Shown: positions 1-7,812, counted from the first letter of the stretch. The stretch: DNA of 40,269 nucleotides from Elusimicrobia bacterium GWA2_62_23 (GCA_001799635.1 MGTV01000003.1:1-40269); one strand, 5' to 3'. Made by a program: numbers and translations. The notes: generated by a model not told the origin, from the letters alone.

Positions 1-888
1 CACCAGGGCGTCCTTCTTGAAGGTGTACTTCACGGCGCCGGAGCGCTCGTTGGAGCAGATGGCGGCGCGCTTGGTGACGGCCATCAGCTTTTCAGCGTTG
101 ATGACTATCTCCATGTCGTGGCTTTTGGGGATGATCTGCTCGTAAGCCGGGAAATTCCCCTCCACCAGGCGGGAGATGAACACGGTCTTGCCTATCTTGA
201 AGCCGATCTGGTTGGAGGAGAGCCCCACGGTCACTTCCTCCGCGTCCTTTACCCCGGCGCCCTTTATAAAGCGGGCCAGTTCGCCCAGGATCTTGGAGGG
301 CACTATCACCTTGAACTCTTTCTTGGCCTTCACCTTCTTGGAAGAAGCTATAGCCAGGCGGCGGCCGTCCGTGGCCACCAGGGAGAACAGATCTTTCTCA
401 TACTTCCAGAGCAGGCCGTTAAGGAAGTGCCTGTCGTCTTCGGTGGAAGCGGAGAAGATGGTGCTGTTGATCATCTCGGCCAGGAGCTTGGCCGGCACCT
501 TGAAGGAGTTGCTTTCATCCAGGTCGGGGATGACCGGGTAATCGTTCTTGGGGGCCCCGCCCAGCTTGAAGCGGGACTTACCGCTCAGGATGGAGATGCG
601 GCTGTTCTCGTCCACCGCTATATTAACATCAGAATCCTCGCCAAGGTTCTGAACTATCTCCATGAATTTCTTTATAGGCACCGTTATGCTGCCTTCACCC
701 TTGATCTCCACCGGTATATGGTGCTTTATAGCCATCTCCAGGTCAGTGAAGACCACTTTAAGGCCCTTATCCTCGGTCTCCATCAGGAAGTTCTGTAATA
801 TAGGTATGGTGCCGGTCTTGGAAGAGACTCCGGCCTGGATGGTTTGGATCCCTTTTATCAGGGTTTCCCTGTTACTGTTTATTTTCAT
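1..888 (-). CDS. dnaN: DNA polymerase III beta sliding clamp (3'-partial)
   Basis: Encodes the ring-shaped clamp that tethers the replicative polymerase to DNA. The visible 296 codons run off the left window edge in frame; the family is usually about 370 residues, so roughly the last 75 are missing. Recognisable parts are the N-terminal MKINSNRETLIKGIQ, the DRHFLNG and VATDGRRLA segments and VEGNFPAYEQIIP, all typical of DnaN. Three ATG codons lie in tandem (894, 891, 888). The ribosome-binding site AGAGGAG at 896-902 is only 1 nt from the first but 7 nt from the third, so 888 is chosen. It lies 135 nt downstream of dnaA on the same strand, the classical dnaA-dnaN order. Confidence 0.95.
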   Translation of the reverse strand, partial: MKINSNRETLIKGIQTIQAGVSSKTGTIPILQNFLMETEDKGLKVVFTDLEMAIKHHIPVEIKGEGSITVPIKKFMEIVQNLGEDSDVNIAVDENSRISILSGKSRFKLGGAPKNDYPVIPDLDESNSFKVPAKLLAEMINSTIFSASTEDDRHFLNGLLWKYEKDLFSLVATDGRRLAIASSKKVKAKKEFKVIVPSKILGELARFIKGAGVKDAEEVTVGLSSNQIGFKIGKTVFISRLVEGNFPAYEQIIPKSHDMEIVINAEKLMAVTKRAAICSNERSGAVKYTFKKDALV

Positions 889-953
889 CATCATACTCCT
901 CTATTAAGATAGGGTGTTAATAGTGTCAGCTCTGTTGAAATCATTGGAGAAAG

Positions 954-962
954 TTATCAACA
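954..962 (+). promoter_or_regulatory. Possible DnaA box in the dnaA-dnaN gap
   Basis: TTATCAACA differs by one base from the consensus TTATCCACA. It lies in the 135-nt gap between dnaA and dnaN, where it could control dnaN or form an outlying part of the origin. A single near-match could also be chance. Confidence 0.4.
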
Positions 963-1023
963 CGCCGCTACGTTTTACTGACATCACTGACAAAGAACGC
1001 CCTTTTTACCGCGAAAGCCCGAG

Positions 1024-2376
1024 TTACTGGGAGTTACTGACATTTTTTATTTTGGCTATCATCTGGTTCAAAGTCTCGTTGAAATAGGGGTCGGTCTGCA
1101 CCATCTGGCCTATTTTGTTCTTGGCGTAGAGCACCGTGGCGTGGTCGCGCCCGAAAGCGTCGCCAATGTCGTTAAGGGACATCTCGGTAAGGCTGCAGGC
1201 CAGGTACATGGCCACCTGCCGCGGGAACGCGATGTTCTCGTTTCGCTTCTTCGAGTTAAAATCCTTCATCTCGATATTGTATTTGTCCGAGACCACGTTC
1301 TTAATGAGCTCTATGGTGACCTTCTTGTCGTCATGCTCCGGGTCGCTGATGTGGTCCTTGATGATCTCTTTAACGGCGTCTATGGACGGCTGGATCTTCA
1401 TGTTGGAGCAGAAGTTCCCTACCGTGATCAGGCAGCCTTCCAGCTCGCGGATGCTCTTTTTTACGTTCTCGGCTATGAAAGTGATGATATCGTCCGGGAT
1501 ATCGTACTTATGGTGGTCGCGCTTCTGGCGCAGGATGGCAACCCGGGTCTCGAAATCCGGGATCTTGATGTCGGCCACCACCCCCGACAGGAAGCGGGAG
1601 ATGAGGCGCTGGCCCAGGGCCAGTTCGCGTGGCGGCCGGTCGGAGGTGACCACCACCTGCTTCTTGGAGTCGAACAGGGAATTGAAGGTGTAGAAGAACT
1701 CCTCTTCGCTGCGTTCCTTGTCCACCAGGAACTGGATGTCGTCGAGCAGCAGGCAGTCCAGCTTGCGGTACTTGCTGCGGAACTGCTCGGTGGCCTGGCC
1801 GCGGACGGCGTCGATGTATTCGTTGACGAAATTCTCGCTGGCGGTGTAGAGGATCTTGGCGCCGGGGTTGTTCCTGAAGATGCCGTGCGCTATGGCGTGC
1901 AGCAGATGCGTTTTACCGAGGCCGGGAGCGCTATATATAAAGAAAGGATTGGTCTGCCCCGGGGTCTTGGCCACGCCTTCGGCCGAAGCCACGGCGAAAC
2001 GGTTGGACGTGCCCATGATGAACGACTCGAAAGTGTAGTTGGGGTTGAAGGAAAAATAATTGGAGGGCAGCGCGACCGGGACCGGCGCCGGTTTGGCCGC
2101 GGGGGGCGGCTCCGACGGGGCCAGCGACATGGAATAATTTATCTTCAGGTCTTTTCCGGTGAGCGACAGCAGCAGCGAGACTATTTTCTCCTCGTAGCGC
2201 TGCTTCACCGTGTTGTAAATTATGGAATCCGGCACTTCGAGCTTCAGCGTGCCGTCCTCTATGAAAAGGGGCTTTATGGGGCGTATCCAAAGGTCTATGG
2301 ACTCGGAACCGACCTCGGAACCCAGTTTTTTGAGCAGTTCTTCCCAGACGGACTTGATATCGGTTAAGTTATCCAC
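1024..2376 (-). CDS. dnaA: Chromosomal replication initiator DnaA
   Basis: AAA+ ATPase that binds DnaA boxes and opens the replication origin. It is 450 residues, a normal length. An N-terminal interaction domain (about 1-85) and a proline-rich linker are followed by Walker A (PGLGKTHLLHA), Walker B (LLLDDIQFL) and the C-terminal helix-turn-helix with the signature FGRDHATVLYAKNKI. The start codon is GTG at 2376. It lies inside a perfect DnaA box, so codons 1-3 (GTG GAT AAC) double as the protein's own binding site, and autoregulation is likely. No clear Shine-Dalgarno sequence precedes it. The neighbours are dnaN downstream and the putative origin upstream. Confidence 0.97.
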   Translation of the reverse strand: MDNLTDIKSVWEELLKKLGSEVGSESIDLWIRPIKPLFIEDGTLKLEVPDSIIYNTVKQRYEEKIVSLLLSLTGKDLKINYSMSLAPSEPPPAAKPAPVPVALPSNYFSFNPNYTFESFIMGTSNRFAVASAEGVAKTPGQTNPFFIYSAPGLGKTHLLHAIAHGIFRNNPGAKILYTASENFVNEYIDAVRGQATEQFRSKYRKLDCLLLDDIQFLVDKERSEEEFFYTFNSLFDSKKQVVVTSDRPPRELALGQRLISRFLSGVVADIKIPDFETRVAILRQKRDHHKYDIPDDIITFIAENVKKSIRELEGCLITVGNFCSNMKIQPSIDAVKEIIKDHISDPEHDDKKVTIELIKNVVSDKYNIEMKDFNSKKRNENIAFPRQVAMYLACSLTEMSLNDIGDAFGRDHATVLYAKNKIGQMVQTDPYFNETLNQMIAKIKNVSNSQ

Positions 2377-2388
2377 AAGTTATCCACA
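2369..2388 (+). promoter_or_regulatory. Two tandem perfect DnaA boxes
   Basis: TTATCCACA occurs at 2369-2377 and again at 2380-2388, same orientation, 11 bp apart (one helical turn), so both boxes face the same side of the DNA. The first overlaps the dnaA start codon. Directly beyond the second box comes GC then TGTTAGTAA, which could be the start of a DnaA-trio-like strand-opening element (inference). Confidence 0.85.
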
Positions 2389-2640
2389 GCTGTTAGTAAT
2401 TTCTTTTGATATGTGAAAAACGCTTGTTTTTTAATTGTTTTTTATGTTAATAACTTCTTTTACCCTTATCGCTTTATAGGTCTTTTGGGTAAAAAATGTT
2501 GCAAAAATGTGAAAGAAAACCCGTCTTTCCGGGCCTCTCACTATATTATTTATTTTATAAGGGAAAGTCAATAGCAGGGGACGTTCATTTCTAATTCCTA
2601 TATTACTAACTTGACAATTTATTTTCAATTAGGAATTAGG
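2389..2640. other. Putative oriC with AT-rich unwinding region
   Basis: About 250 bp of strikingly AT-rich sequence in an otherwise GC-rich window, directly beyond the DnaA boxes upstream of dnaA. It contains long T and A runs (2425-2460, 2490-2515, 2540-2562). Position, composition and boxes together fit a bacterial origin with a duplex unwinding element. There is no convincing gene here. A short open frame at 2431-2628 on the minus strand is AT-driven and has no recognisable features. The far end is occupied by a hairpin element. Confidence 0.7.
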
Positions 2641-2654
2641 AATGAACGTCCCCT
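2576..2654. repeat. REP-like hairpin element 1
   Basis: Inverted repeat with 24-nt arms at 2576-2599 and 2631-2654, one mismatch, and a 31-nt AT-rich loop (79 nt in all). The outer ends read AGGGGACGTTCATT and its complement. It resembles the palindromic elements mobilised by REP-associated IS200-type transposases, but no transposase is in the window. The right end is 5 nt from the tldD stop codon. The element shares its GGGGACGTT terminus with the one at 6894-6966. Confidence 0.75.
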
Positions 2655-2659
2655 ATCCG

Positions 2660-4105
2660 CTATCCGTGTACGCCGATTTTAACCTTGCGGAAACGCGCCG
2701 GGCTTGAGCCGTGGCACATCATCGCGGTCTGGCCGGGCTGGCCCTTGCCGCAGTTGGCCACGCCCCACAGGCGCCATTCCTGCGGGCCGGCGATGGCGTC
2801 GCAGGAGCCCCAGAACTCGGGCGTGATGCCCTGGTACGTGGGGTTCTTGAGCATCCGGCCTTTCCTGCCGTTCTTTATCTCCCAGCCGATCTCGCAGCCG
2901 AACTGGAAATTCAGGCGGCGCTGGTCTATGCTCCAGGACACGTTGTTCTCCATCATCACGCCGTCGCGCACGCCGGCTATCAGCTCTTCGGTGGAAGAGT
3001 GGCCGGGCATCAGGCTGAGGTTGCAGATGCGGGTGATCGGGATATTGGCGAAGCCGTCGGCGCGGCAGGAGCCCCAGGAGCGCTCCTTGCCTATGCGGCC
3101 GCAGAACTCGCGGTTGGTCATGTAGCCGGAAAGGATGCCGTCCTTGACGATGTGCCAGCGCTGGGCCTTCACGGCGTCGTCGTCGTAACCGGCCGTGGCG
3201 AGGCCGCCGGGCAGCGTGGCGTCCGCGACTATATTGACAATGGGGGAACCGTAGCGGAACTTGCCCAGCTTCTCGGTGGTGGCGAAGCTGGAGCCGGCGT
3301 AGGATTCCTCGTAGCCGAGCACGCGGTCGAGCTCGCTGGCGTGGCCCACGCTCTCGTGGATCTGCAGCGCCATCTGGTTGCCGGAGATGATCAGGTCCCT
3401 GACGCCGGCCTGGCACTGCGGCGCCTTCAGCAGGGCCGCGGCCTCGTCGCCGACGCGTTCGGCGTGGGCCGCCAGGTCCATGGCCTCTATTATTTCCCAG
3501 CCGCCGCCCAGGGTCTGGCCGCCGTGCGAGCAGGGATAGCCGCGCATCTGGGATTCGCCGTTCTCCACGGCCGTGGCCGTGATGCTGGCGCCGGAAGAAA
3601 GCAGCACCTGCTCTATCCTGGAGCCCTCGGTGGTCATGTGCCACTGGTGTTCGCGGATGAAGCGCATTTCGGAGGCGGCCACGCGCACCTTCTTGTTGCG
3701 GCGCAGCAGGGCGTCCGCTTTCAGCAGCAGGTCCAGCTTTTGTTGCGTCGGCACCGCGAAAGGGTCTTTCAGGAAAGGCGTCTGCCAGATGTCCTGGTAG
3801 GCGGGCTCTGGCGCCAGGCGCACGCGGCCGGCCATCAGCAGGCGGCTGGCCTTGGCTATGGCCACGGCCTTGCGCGCCGTTTCCGCCACGCCGCGTTCGG
3901 TCATGACGCTGCCGGAGGCGAAGCCCCAGGCGCCCTTGTAAAGCACCCGCACGCCGTAGCCCATGGAGACCTGGTCGGTGAGGCCGGCGATCTCGCCGTT
4001 CTTCACGGCGAGGCCCTGGCGCCGCTCTTCCACTATGCGGATATCGCCGAAGTCCACCCGGTGCTTGTTCGCAACTTCTATGGCTTTGGAAGCTAATTTG
4101 AACAT
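2660..4105 (-). CDS. tldD: TldD-type metallopeptidase, catalytic subunit
   Basis: Catalytic subunit of the TldD/TldE heterodimeric zinc protease, which in other bacteria degrades unfolded peptides and matures RiPPs such as microcin B17. The 481-residue length matches the family. The signature HESVGH occurs at residues 250-255, where the two histidines bind zinc, and a cysteine near residue 466 (MMCHGSS) fits the third ligand. GYDDDAVKAQRW and the C-terminal core (NNVSWSIDQRRLNFQFGCE) are also family-like. It lies 12 nt downstream of tldE on the same strand, so the two subunits are co-transcribed. The stop codon is 5 nt from hairpin element 1. Confidence 0.88.
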   Translation of the reverse strand: MFKLASKAIEVANKHRVDFGDIRIVEERRQGLAVKNGEIAGLTDQVSMGYGVRVLYKGAWGFASGSVMTERGVAETARKAVAIAKASRLLMAGRVRLAPEPAYQDIWQTPFLKDPFAVPTQQKLDLLLKADALLRRNKKVRVAASEMRFIREHQWHMTTEGSRIEQVLLSSGASITATAVENGESQMRGYPCSHGGQTLGGGWEIIEAMDLAAHAERVGDEAAALLKAPQCQAGVRDLIISGNQMALQIHESVGHASELDRVLGYEESYAGSSFATTEKLGKFRYGSPIVNIVADATLPGGLATAGYDDDAVKAQRWHIVKDGILSGYMTNREFCGRIGKERSWGSCRADGFANIPITRICNLSLMPGHSSTEELIAGVRDGVMMENNVSWSIDQRRLNFQFGCEIGWEIKNGRKGRMLKNPTYQGITPEFWGSCDAIAGPQEWRLWGVANCGKGQPGQTAMMCHGSSPARFRKVKIGVHG

Positions 4106-4117
4106 GGCCTTATCCTT

Positions 4118-5446
4118 TTAGAACTTCGTCGAGGAAGAAAAATTGAAGCCGCCCAGCCGCATGGCCGGGCAGGAAATACCGCCCCACTCAGAGATCAGGA
4201 CGGGCAGGCCCGACACGGCCTCGACGCGCCCGAAGGCCTCCACCATGCCCTGCGTGAAGCGCATGTTCTTGATGGGATAGGCGATGCGCCCGTCCTCTAT
4301 CATGAAAGTGCCGTTGCGCGTCATGCCCGTCATCTCCACGGTCTGCGGGCGCAGGATGTTGGTGTAGTGGAACTGCGTCACCAGCACGCCGCGCTCCGTG
4401 CCCTTTATAAGGGCCTCCAGCGAGCCGTGGCCGGGTTTTACGGCCAGGTTTAGGGGGATGGGCCCCATGTAGCTCGGCTGGGGCAAGGCGTGGCCCGTAG
4501 AGGCCGTTTTCGCCTTTTTGGCCGTTTTCCGGTCATGCACCACGCTCTTGAGCACGCCGTTCTCCACCAGGGTCACGCGCGTGCGGGGCTGGCCCTCGTA
4601 GTCGAAAGGCATGCCGGGCGCGGCCCCGTCTATGGAATTATCCTCGAGGGTAAGCAGGGGGCTGAGCGCTTTTTTGCCCAGTTTCCCGCAGACGAAGCTG
4701 CGCCCCTCGTTGTAGAGCTGGCCGCCGAAACCGTAAACGGCGAGGTAGGACAGCAGGCCGGCGGCCGCGTGCGGCTCCAGCACCACGGTGTATTTTCCCG
4801 GCTTTATTTCGCGCGGCTTGCGGCTGGCGGCGGCTTTGGCCCGGGCCGTTTCGTTGATCAGGGCGAAGGGGATCTTCGCGGCGTCGAAGTCCTGGCGCTC
4901 GGCCCAGCCGGAGCCGTCCTTGTCGCGCACGGTCACGCTGTGCCCGGCGAAACTTTCGCTGTGTTCGGCGTACAGGCCCAGACTGTTGGCCACCACCAGG
5001 GTCGCCGCGCCGTTCTCTACCGTGCCGCAGGCGGTCTGGCCGGTCTTCTTGCAGGCCCGGGCCAGTTCAGCGGCCTTGCCGGCGCGCCAGCCCGGAGGCA
5101 GGCAGGCTGTTTCGCGGTCGTAAAGGTTCTTGCCGGCCGGCAGCGCGCGGGGCCGGGCCAGCGGCAGCAGGTGCGGGTCTTTTTTCTGCGTCCGGAGCGT
5201 TTCCAGCCCGGCCGCCACGGCGCGCTTGAGCGAAGCGTCGTCGGCCTGGTTCAGGTTCACCTTGGCGGTGCGGCCGGAGTCCAGCAGCCGCACGGACAGG
5301 TGCAGGGAGGAGGAGGCCACGTTCTGCGAGATGACGTTCTCCGCGAAACGTGTCAGGGCCCAGTCCCGGGTTTCCGCCGTTACCTCGCACTGTACGCCCT
5401 TCGCGAGTTTGAAGATCTTTTCACAAACGGTTTCCATGTTTTTCAT
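4118..5446 (-). CDS. tldE: TldE/PmbA-type protease subunit
   Basis: Non-metal partner of TldD (PmbA in E. coli). The 442-residue protein has the family fold but no HExxxH motif, as expected. Diagnostic stretches include MPFDYEGQPRTRVTLVENG, LVTQFHYTNILRPQT and the C-terminal EAVSGLPVLISEW. The ATG at 5446 overlaps the stop codon of the upstream radical SAM gene as ATGA, so translational coupling is likely, and tldD follows after 12 nt. The order radical SAM, tldE, tldD suggests a peptide-modifying enzyme paired with a peptide-processing protease. That functional link is inferred from context only. Confidence 0.85.
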   Translation of the reverse strand: MKNMETVCEKIFKLAKGVQCEVTAETRDWALTRFAENVISQNVASSSLHLSVRLLDSGRTAKVNLNQADDASLKRAVAAGLETLRTQKKDPHLLPLARPRALPAGKNLYDRETACLPPGWRAGKAAELARACKKTGQTACGTVENGAATLVVANSLGLYAEHSESFAGHSVTVRDKDGSGWAERQDFDAAKIPFALINETARAKAAASRKPREIKPGKYTVVLEPHAAAGLLSYLAVYGFGGQLYNEGRSFVCGKLGKKALSPLLTLEDNSIDGAAPGMPFDYEGQPRTRVTLVENGVLKSVVHDRKTAKKAKTASTGHALPQPSYMGPIPLNLAVKPGHGSLEALIKGTERGVLVTQFHYTNILRPQTVEMTGMTRNGTFMIEDGRIAYPIKNMRFTQGMVEAFGRVEAVSGLPVLISEWGGISCPAMRLGGFNFSSSTKF

Positions 5447-6888
5447 AAATGTGCCGCCAGCCTTTTCCTGGCCTCCGCCTGCCTGTCTGCGTCTCCGGCG
5501 GCGCGCCCCAGGTTCCAGTCTCGGACCGCGCCGAAGAAGGACCTGACGCTCGCCGCGAAGGCCGGGCCTTCGCCTTCGGAGAAGAGCGAGAAAAGAGCTT
5601 CGCTCGTCAGCAGCGGCGCAGCCGGGTTCGCCGCGACGCGCGCCATGAGGTTCCTGGTATATTCAAGCATTTCTCCCGACGTCATGGTAGAGTGCGCCCA
5701 GCCGGCGGTGCCGCCGGTGAGGCCCTGCTGTTTCGAGGCCAGGGCCGGGATGCCCGGGCTGCGGATCTGGAACGGTGAGAAATAAACCGTGTCCAGCCCG
5801 GAGCCCAGCGCGAAAGCTTCCGTCTCAGCCAAAGTTTCCGCGGTTTCTCCGGGGTAGCCTATCACGAAATTGCCGTGCACGCCGAGCCCGGCTTTCTTCG
5901 CGGCCGCTATGCCCGCGCGCATGACCGCGGGCCCGCAGCCCTTGCGCATCGAAGTTAAAATTTTTTCAGAGCCGGACTCTACACCCAGGAAAACCCAGAG
6001 GCAGCCGGCCCGCCGCATGGCCTCGGGCAGTCCTTCGGTCAGCAGGCCGTCGGCCCTGGCGAAGCAGGTCCAGCTCACGTCTCCGTCGGCCTCCAGGCCG
6101 CGGCAGAGCTCGAAAGCCCGGGCCGGGTCGCAGGTGAGATCGGAATCGGTGAACCGGAAGCGCTTTATCCCCCAGCGGTTCCTGTTGGCCCTGACTTCCC
6201 TCAGCACGGAGGCCGGGCTCCGGGAGGAATAGGGCGAGCTGTAGGAGCAGAAGCCGCAGCCGCGGGAGCAGCCGCGCGCGCCCTGTACGGGGACTTTTTC
6301 CGGGACGCGGGGATAGAGGCCCCAGTCGGGCAGCGGCAGGCTGTCCATGGGCGGCGGCTCGGAGCGCGGGGTTTCCACCCAGCGGCCGTCGAGCGAGAAG
6401 ATCAGGTTCGGGACTTCGCGCGGGTTCCGGCGCTCCGCCAGGGCGGTGAGCAGTTCCGGCAGGGAATCCTCCGCCGGTCCGGCCACCGTAACGCCGCCGC
6501 GCGGCCTTAGTTCGGGGTTCCATTCCGCGCCCGGGCCCCCGGCTATCACAAAGGTCCCCGGAGAAAGGCGCCGTACCAGAGCGTTTATCTCTTCCATCAG
6601 CGCCGGGCTGAACAGGTGGGTGGTGGAGACGCAGACGGCGAAAGGCCGCCTGGCCAGCGCCGCCAGCAGCCGTTTTTTTTCCGTTTCCGAAGAGAAGAAG
6701 TTGTGGAACGGCAAAGCTTCGAAGCCGCGCTCGTTCAGGGCCGAGGCCAGCAGGGTGACGCCCAGGGGAGGGACGGAGAATTTTTCCAGCGGGAGGGGGT
6801 CGCCCGCGAGCAGAGGCGCGGTGAAATATTCATGGACGCCGGCGTAGAACGGATGCGGCTCTTCCTGTGACAGCAGGAGGATCTTCAT
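5443..6888 (-). CDS. Radical SAM enzyme with B12-binding-type N-terminal domain
   Basis: A 481-residue enzyme. The N-terminal part (about 1-180) resembles a cobalamin-binding Rossmann domain (PPLGVTLLASALNERGF, FVIAGGPGAEWNPEL). It is followed by a radical SAM core with the [4Fe-4S] motif CSRGCGFC and typical downstream segments (FRFTDSDLTCD, WVFLGVESGSEKIL, NFVIGYPGET). Such enzymes do difficult methylations, rearrangements or ring closures; the substrate cannot be told. Start 6888 (MKILLLSQEE) is preferred over the longer frame from 6948, because the extra codons lie inside a hairpin element. The stop overlaps the tldE start as ATGA. The hairpin end is 5 nt upstream of the ATG and no Shine-Dalgarno is visible. 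Confidence 0.85.
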   Translation of the reverse strand: MKILLLSQEEPHPFYAGVHEYFTAPLLAGDPLPLEKFSVPPLGVTLLASALNERGFEALPFHNFFSSETEKKRLLAALARRPFAVCVSTTHLFSPALMEEINALVRRLSPGTFVIAGGPGAEWNPELRPRGGVTVAGPAEDSLPELLTALAERRNPREVPNLIFSLDGRWVETPRSEPPPMDSLPLPDWGLYPRVPEKVPVQGARGCSRGCGFCSYSSPYSSRSPASVLREVRANRNRWGIKRFRFTDSDLTCDPARAFELCRGLEADGDVSWTCFARADGLLTEGLPEAMRRAGCLWVFLGVESGSEKILTSMRKGCGPAVMRAGIAAAKKAGLGVHGNFVIGYPGETAETLAETEAFALGSGLDTVYFSPFQIRSPGIPALASKQQGLTGGTAGWAHSTMTSGEMLEYTRNLMARVAANPAAPLLTSEALFSLFSEGEGPAFAASVRSFFGAVRDWNLGRAAGDADRQAEARKRLAAHL

Positions 6889-6893
6889 AGAGA

Positions 6894-6966
6894 GGGGACG
6901 CTGTTGACTATTTGCGCAACCAGGAAGGGGGTGTTGATAAATAGTCAAATAGTCAACAACGTCCCC
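6894..6966. repeat. REP-like hairpin element 2
   Basis: Inverted repeat with 20-nt arms at 6894-6913 and 6947-6966, one mismatch, total 73 nt. The right arm read inward from its outer end begins GGGGACGTTGTTGAC, sharing GGGGACGTT with the element at 2576-2654. Inside, AAATAGTCAA is repeated directly (6939-6948 and again from 6947). It fills the gap between two minus-strand genes almost exactly: 5 nt from the radical SAM start codon and 4 nt from the upstream gene's stop codon. Confidence 0.75.
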
Positions 6967-6970
6967 ACTT

Positions 6971-7732
6971 TTAAAGCGGCGGTTTTTCCGGGGTGGGAGG
7001 GAGGCCGGGCTCGGTCCCGTTGCGCACGTGGCGCTTGTGGTGCTTGCGGTGTTCCTGCGCCTGGGGCTGGGCCGGCGGGCGGGTTTCCGGGGCGTGGAAA
7101 AGCGGGGGCAGCGCCTCGCGGTTCTCCATCCACTTGCGGAGGGCTTCTTCGCCGGTCACGGAGAAAGTCTCGGGCGTATTGACCACGGCGAGCTTGTTCT
7201 TCTTGGCGCGCTCGGTAACGGTTTCGGCGCTCTTGCCGTGCGAGAACCCGGGCCCTTCCAGGACCTTGAGGTTCTGCTGCGTGAGGCCCAGCAGGTAGAA
7301 GGAGGCGTCCTGGTTGGGGCCGACCACGACGGTCTTGTCGTTGATGGAATCGAAGGCCTGGTACAGCCAGTCCTTCTTTATCTCGGGGGAAAGGTGGCTG
7401 AGCAGCACGGCCTTCTTGGCGCCGGTGAAGAACGCGAGCTGCAGGGCTTCCTGGATCCGTTCCTCGCCGGAGCAGCGGTGCTTGACCTCGAGGAAGCCGG
7501 GGTCTTCCGCGTCCAGCCAGGTCAGGTCGGGATGGCGGGCGGTCTTCTCGTAGGAAAGGATCAGGATGGCTTCCGGGAAAGACTTCGCGGTCTTGTAGAT
7601 ATTGGAGAGCAGGTCGCTGTTCACGTGCACGGCCCGTTCCGGGCCAAAAGCGGTTTTAAGCTCCTGACTTATCTTCTCAGGTTCCGGGGCGTCCATCAGC
7701 AGGATTATGCAGTTGTCTCTTTTTTGTGCCAT
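6971..7732 (-). CDS. DUF2064-like (glycosyltransferase-A fold) protein, degenerate
   Basis: A 253-residue protein similar to DUF2064 (rSAM/selenodomain-associated transferase 1). The best match is DKTVVVGPNQDASFYLLGL, corresponding to the family's VxLGPaxDGGYYLIGL. The family's N-terminal APEPGxVKTRL is eroded to APEPEKISQEL. The usual metal-binding GSDCPDL region reads LLSHLSPEI, without the aspartates. Sugar-nucleotide transferase activity is therefore doubtful. The last 45 or so residues form a proline- and histidine-rich tail (QEHRKHHKRHVRN). Transcription probably starts from the symmetric -10 region at 7763-7775. The family call rests on motif recall only. Confidence 0.55.
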   Translation of the reverse strand: MAQKRDNCIILLMDAPEPEKISQELKTAFGPERAVHVNSDLLSNIYKTAKSFPEAILILSYEKTARHPDLTWLDAEDPGFLEVKHRCSGEERIQEALQLAFFTGAKKAVLLSHLSPEIKKDWLYQAFDSINDKTVVVGPNQDASFYLLGLTQQNLKVLEGPGFSHGKSAETVTERAKKNKLAVVNTPETFSVTGEEALRKWMENREALPPLFHAPETRPPAQPQAQEHRKHHKRHVRNGTEPGLPPTPEKPPL

Positions 7733-7762
7733 AAGTAGTAAGGTTTTGTATTAAATAATTAA

Positions 7763-7775
7763 AGTATATTATACT
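7763..7775. promoter_or_regulatory. Divergent overlapping -10 elements
   Basis: AGTATATTATACT is a 13-bp palindrome around a central T. It offers TATACT at 7770-7775 for the plus strand (nadD operon) and TATAAT at 7768-7773 for the minus strand (DUF2064-like gene). The 80-nt gap between these divergent genes is AT-rich. Two polymerases could not occupy it at once, so the two directions may compete. No good -35 boxes are seen. Confidence 0.5.
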
Positions 7776-7812
7776 AAATACCCTGACATGACCGGAGAAC
7801 CCTTTTTTTAAT

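Noticed and set aside
2431..2628. Short minus-strand open frame in the origin region
   Set aside because: It lies in the AT-rich origin, has no ribosome-binding site and overlaps a hairpin element.
2711..4096. A 461-codon open frame antisense to tldD, and similar frames opposite tldE, dnaA and mutL
   Set aside because: All mirror well-recognised genes on the other strand, lack ribosome-binding sites and have the same artefactual composition.
5443..6948. Longer start of the radical SAM gene at 6948
   Set aside because: The extra 20 codons lie inside hairpin element 2 and precede the typical MKILLLSQ beginning.
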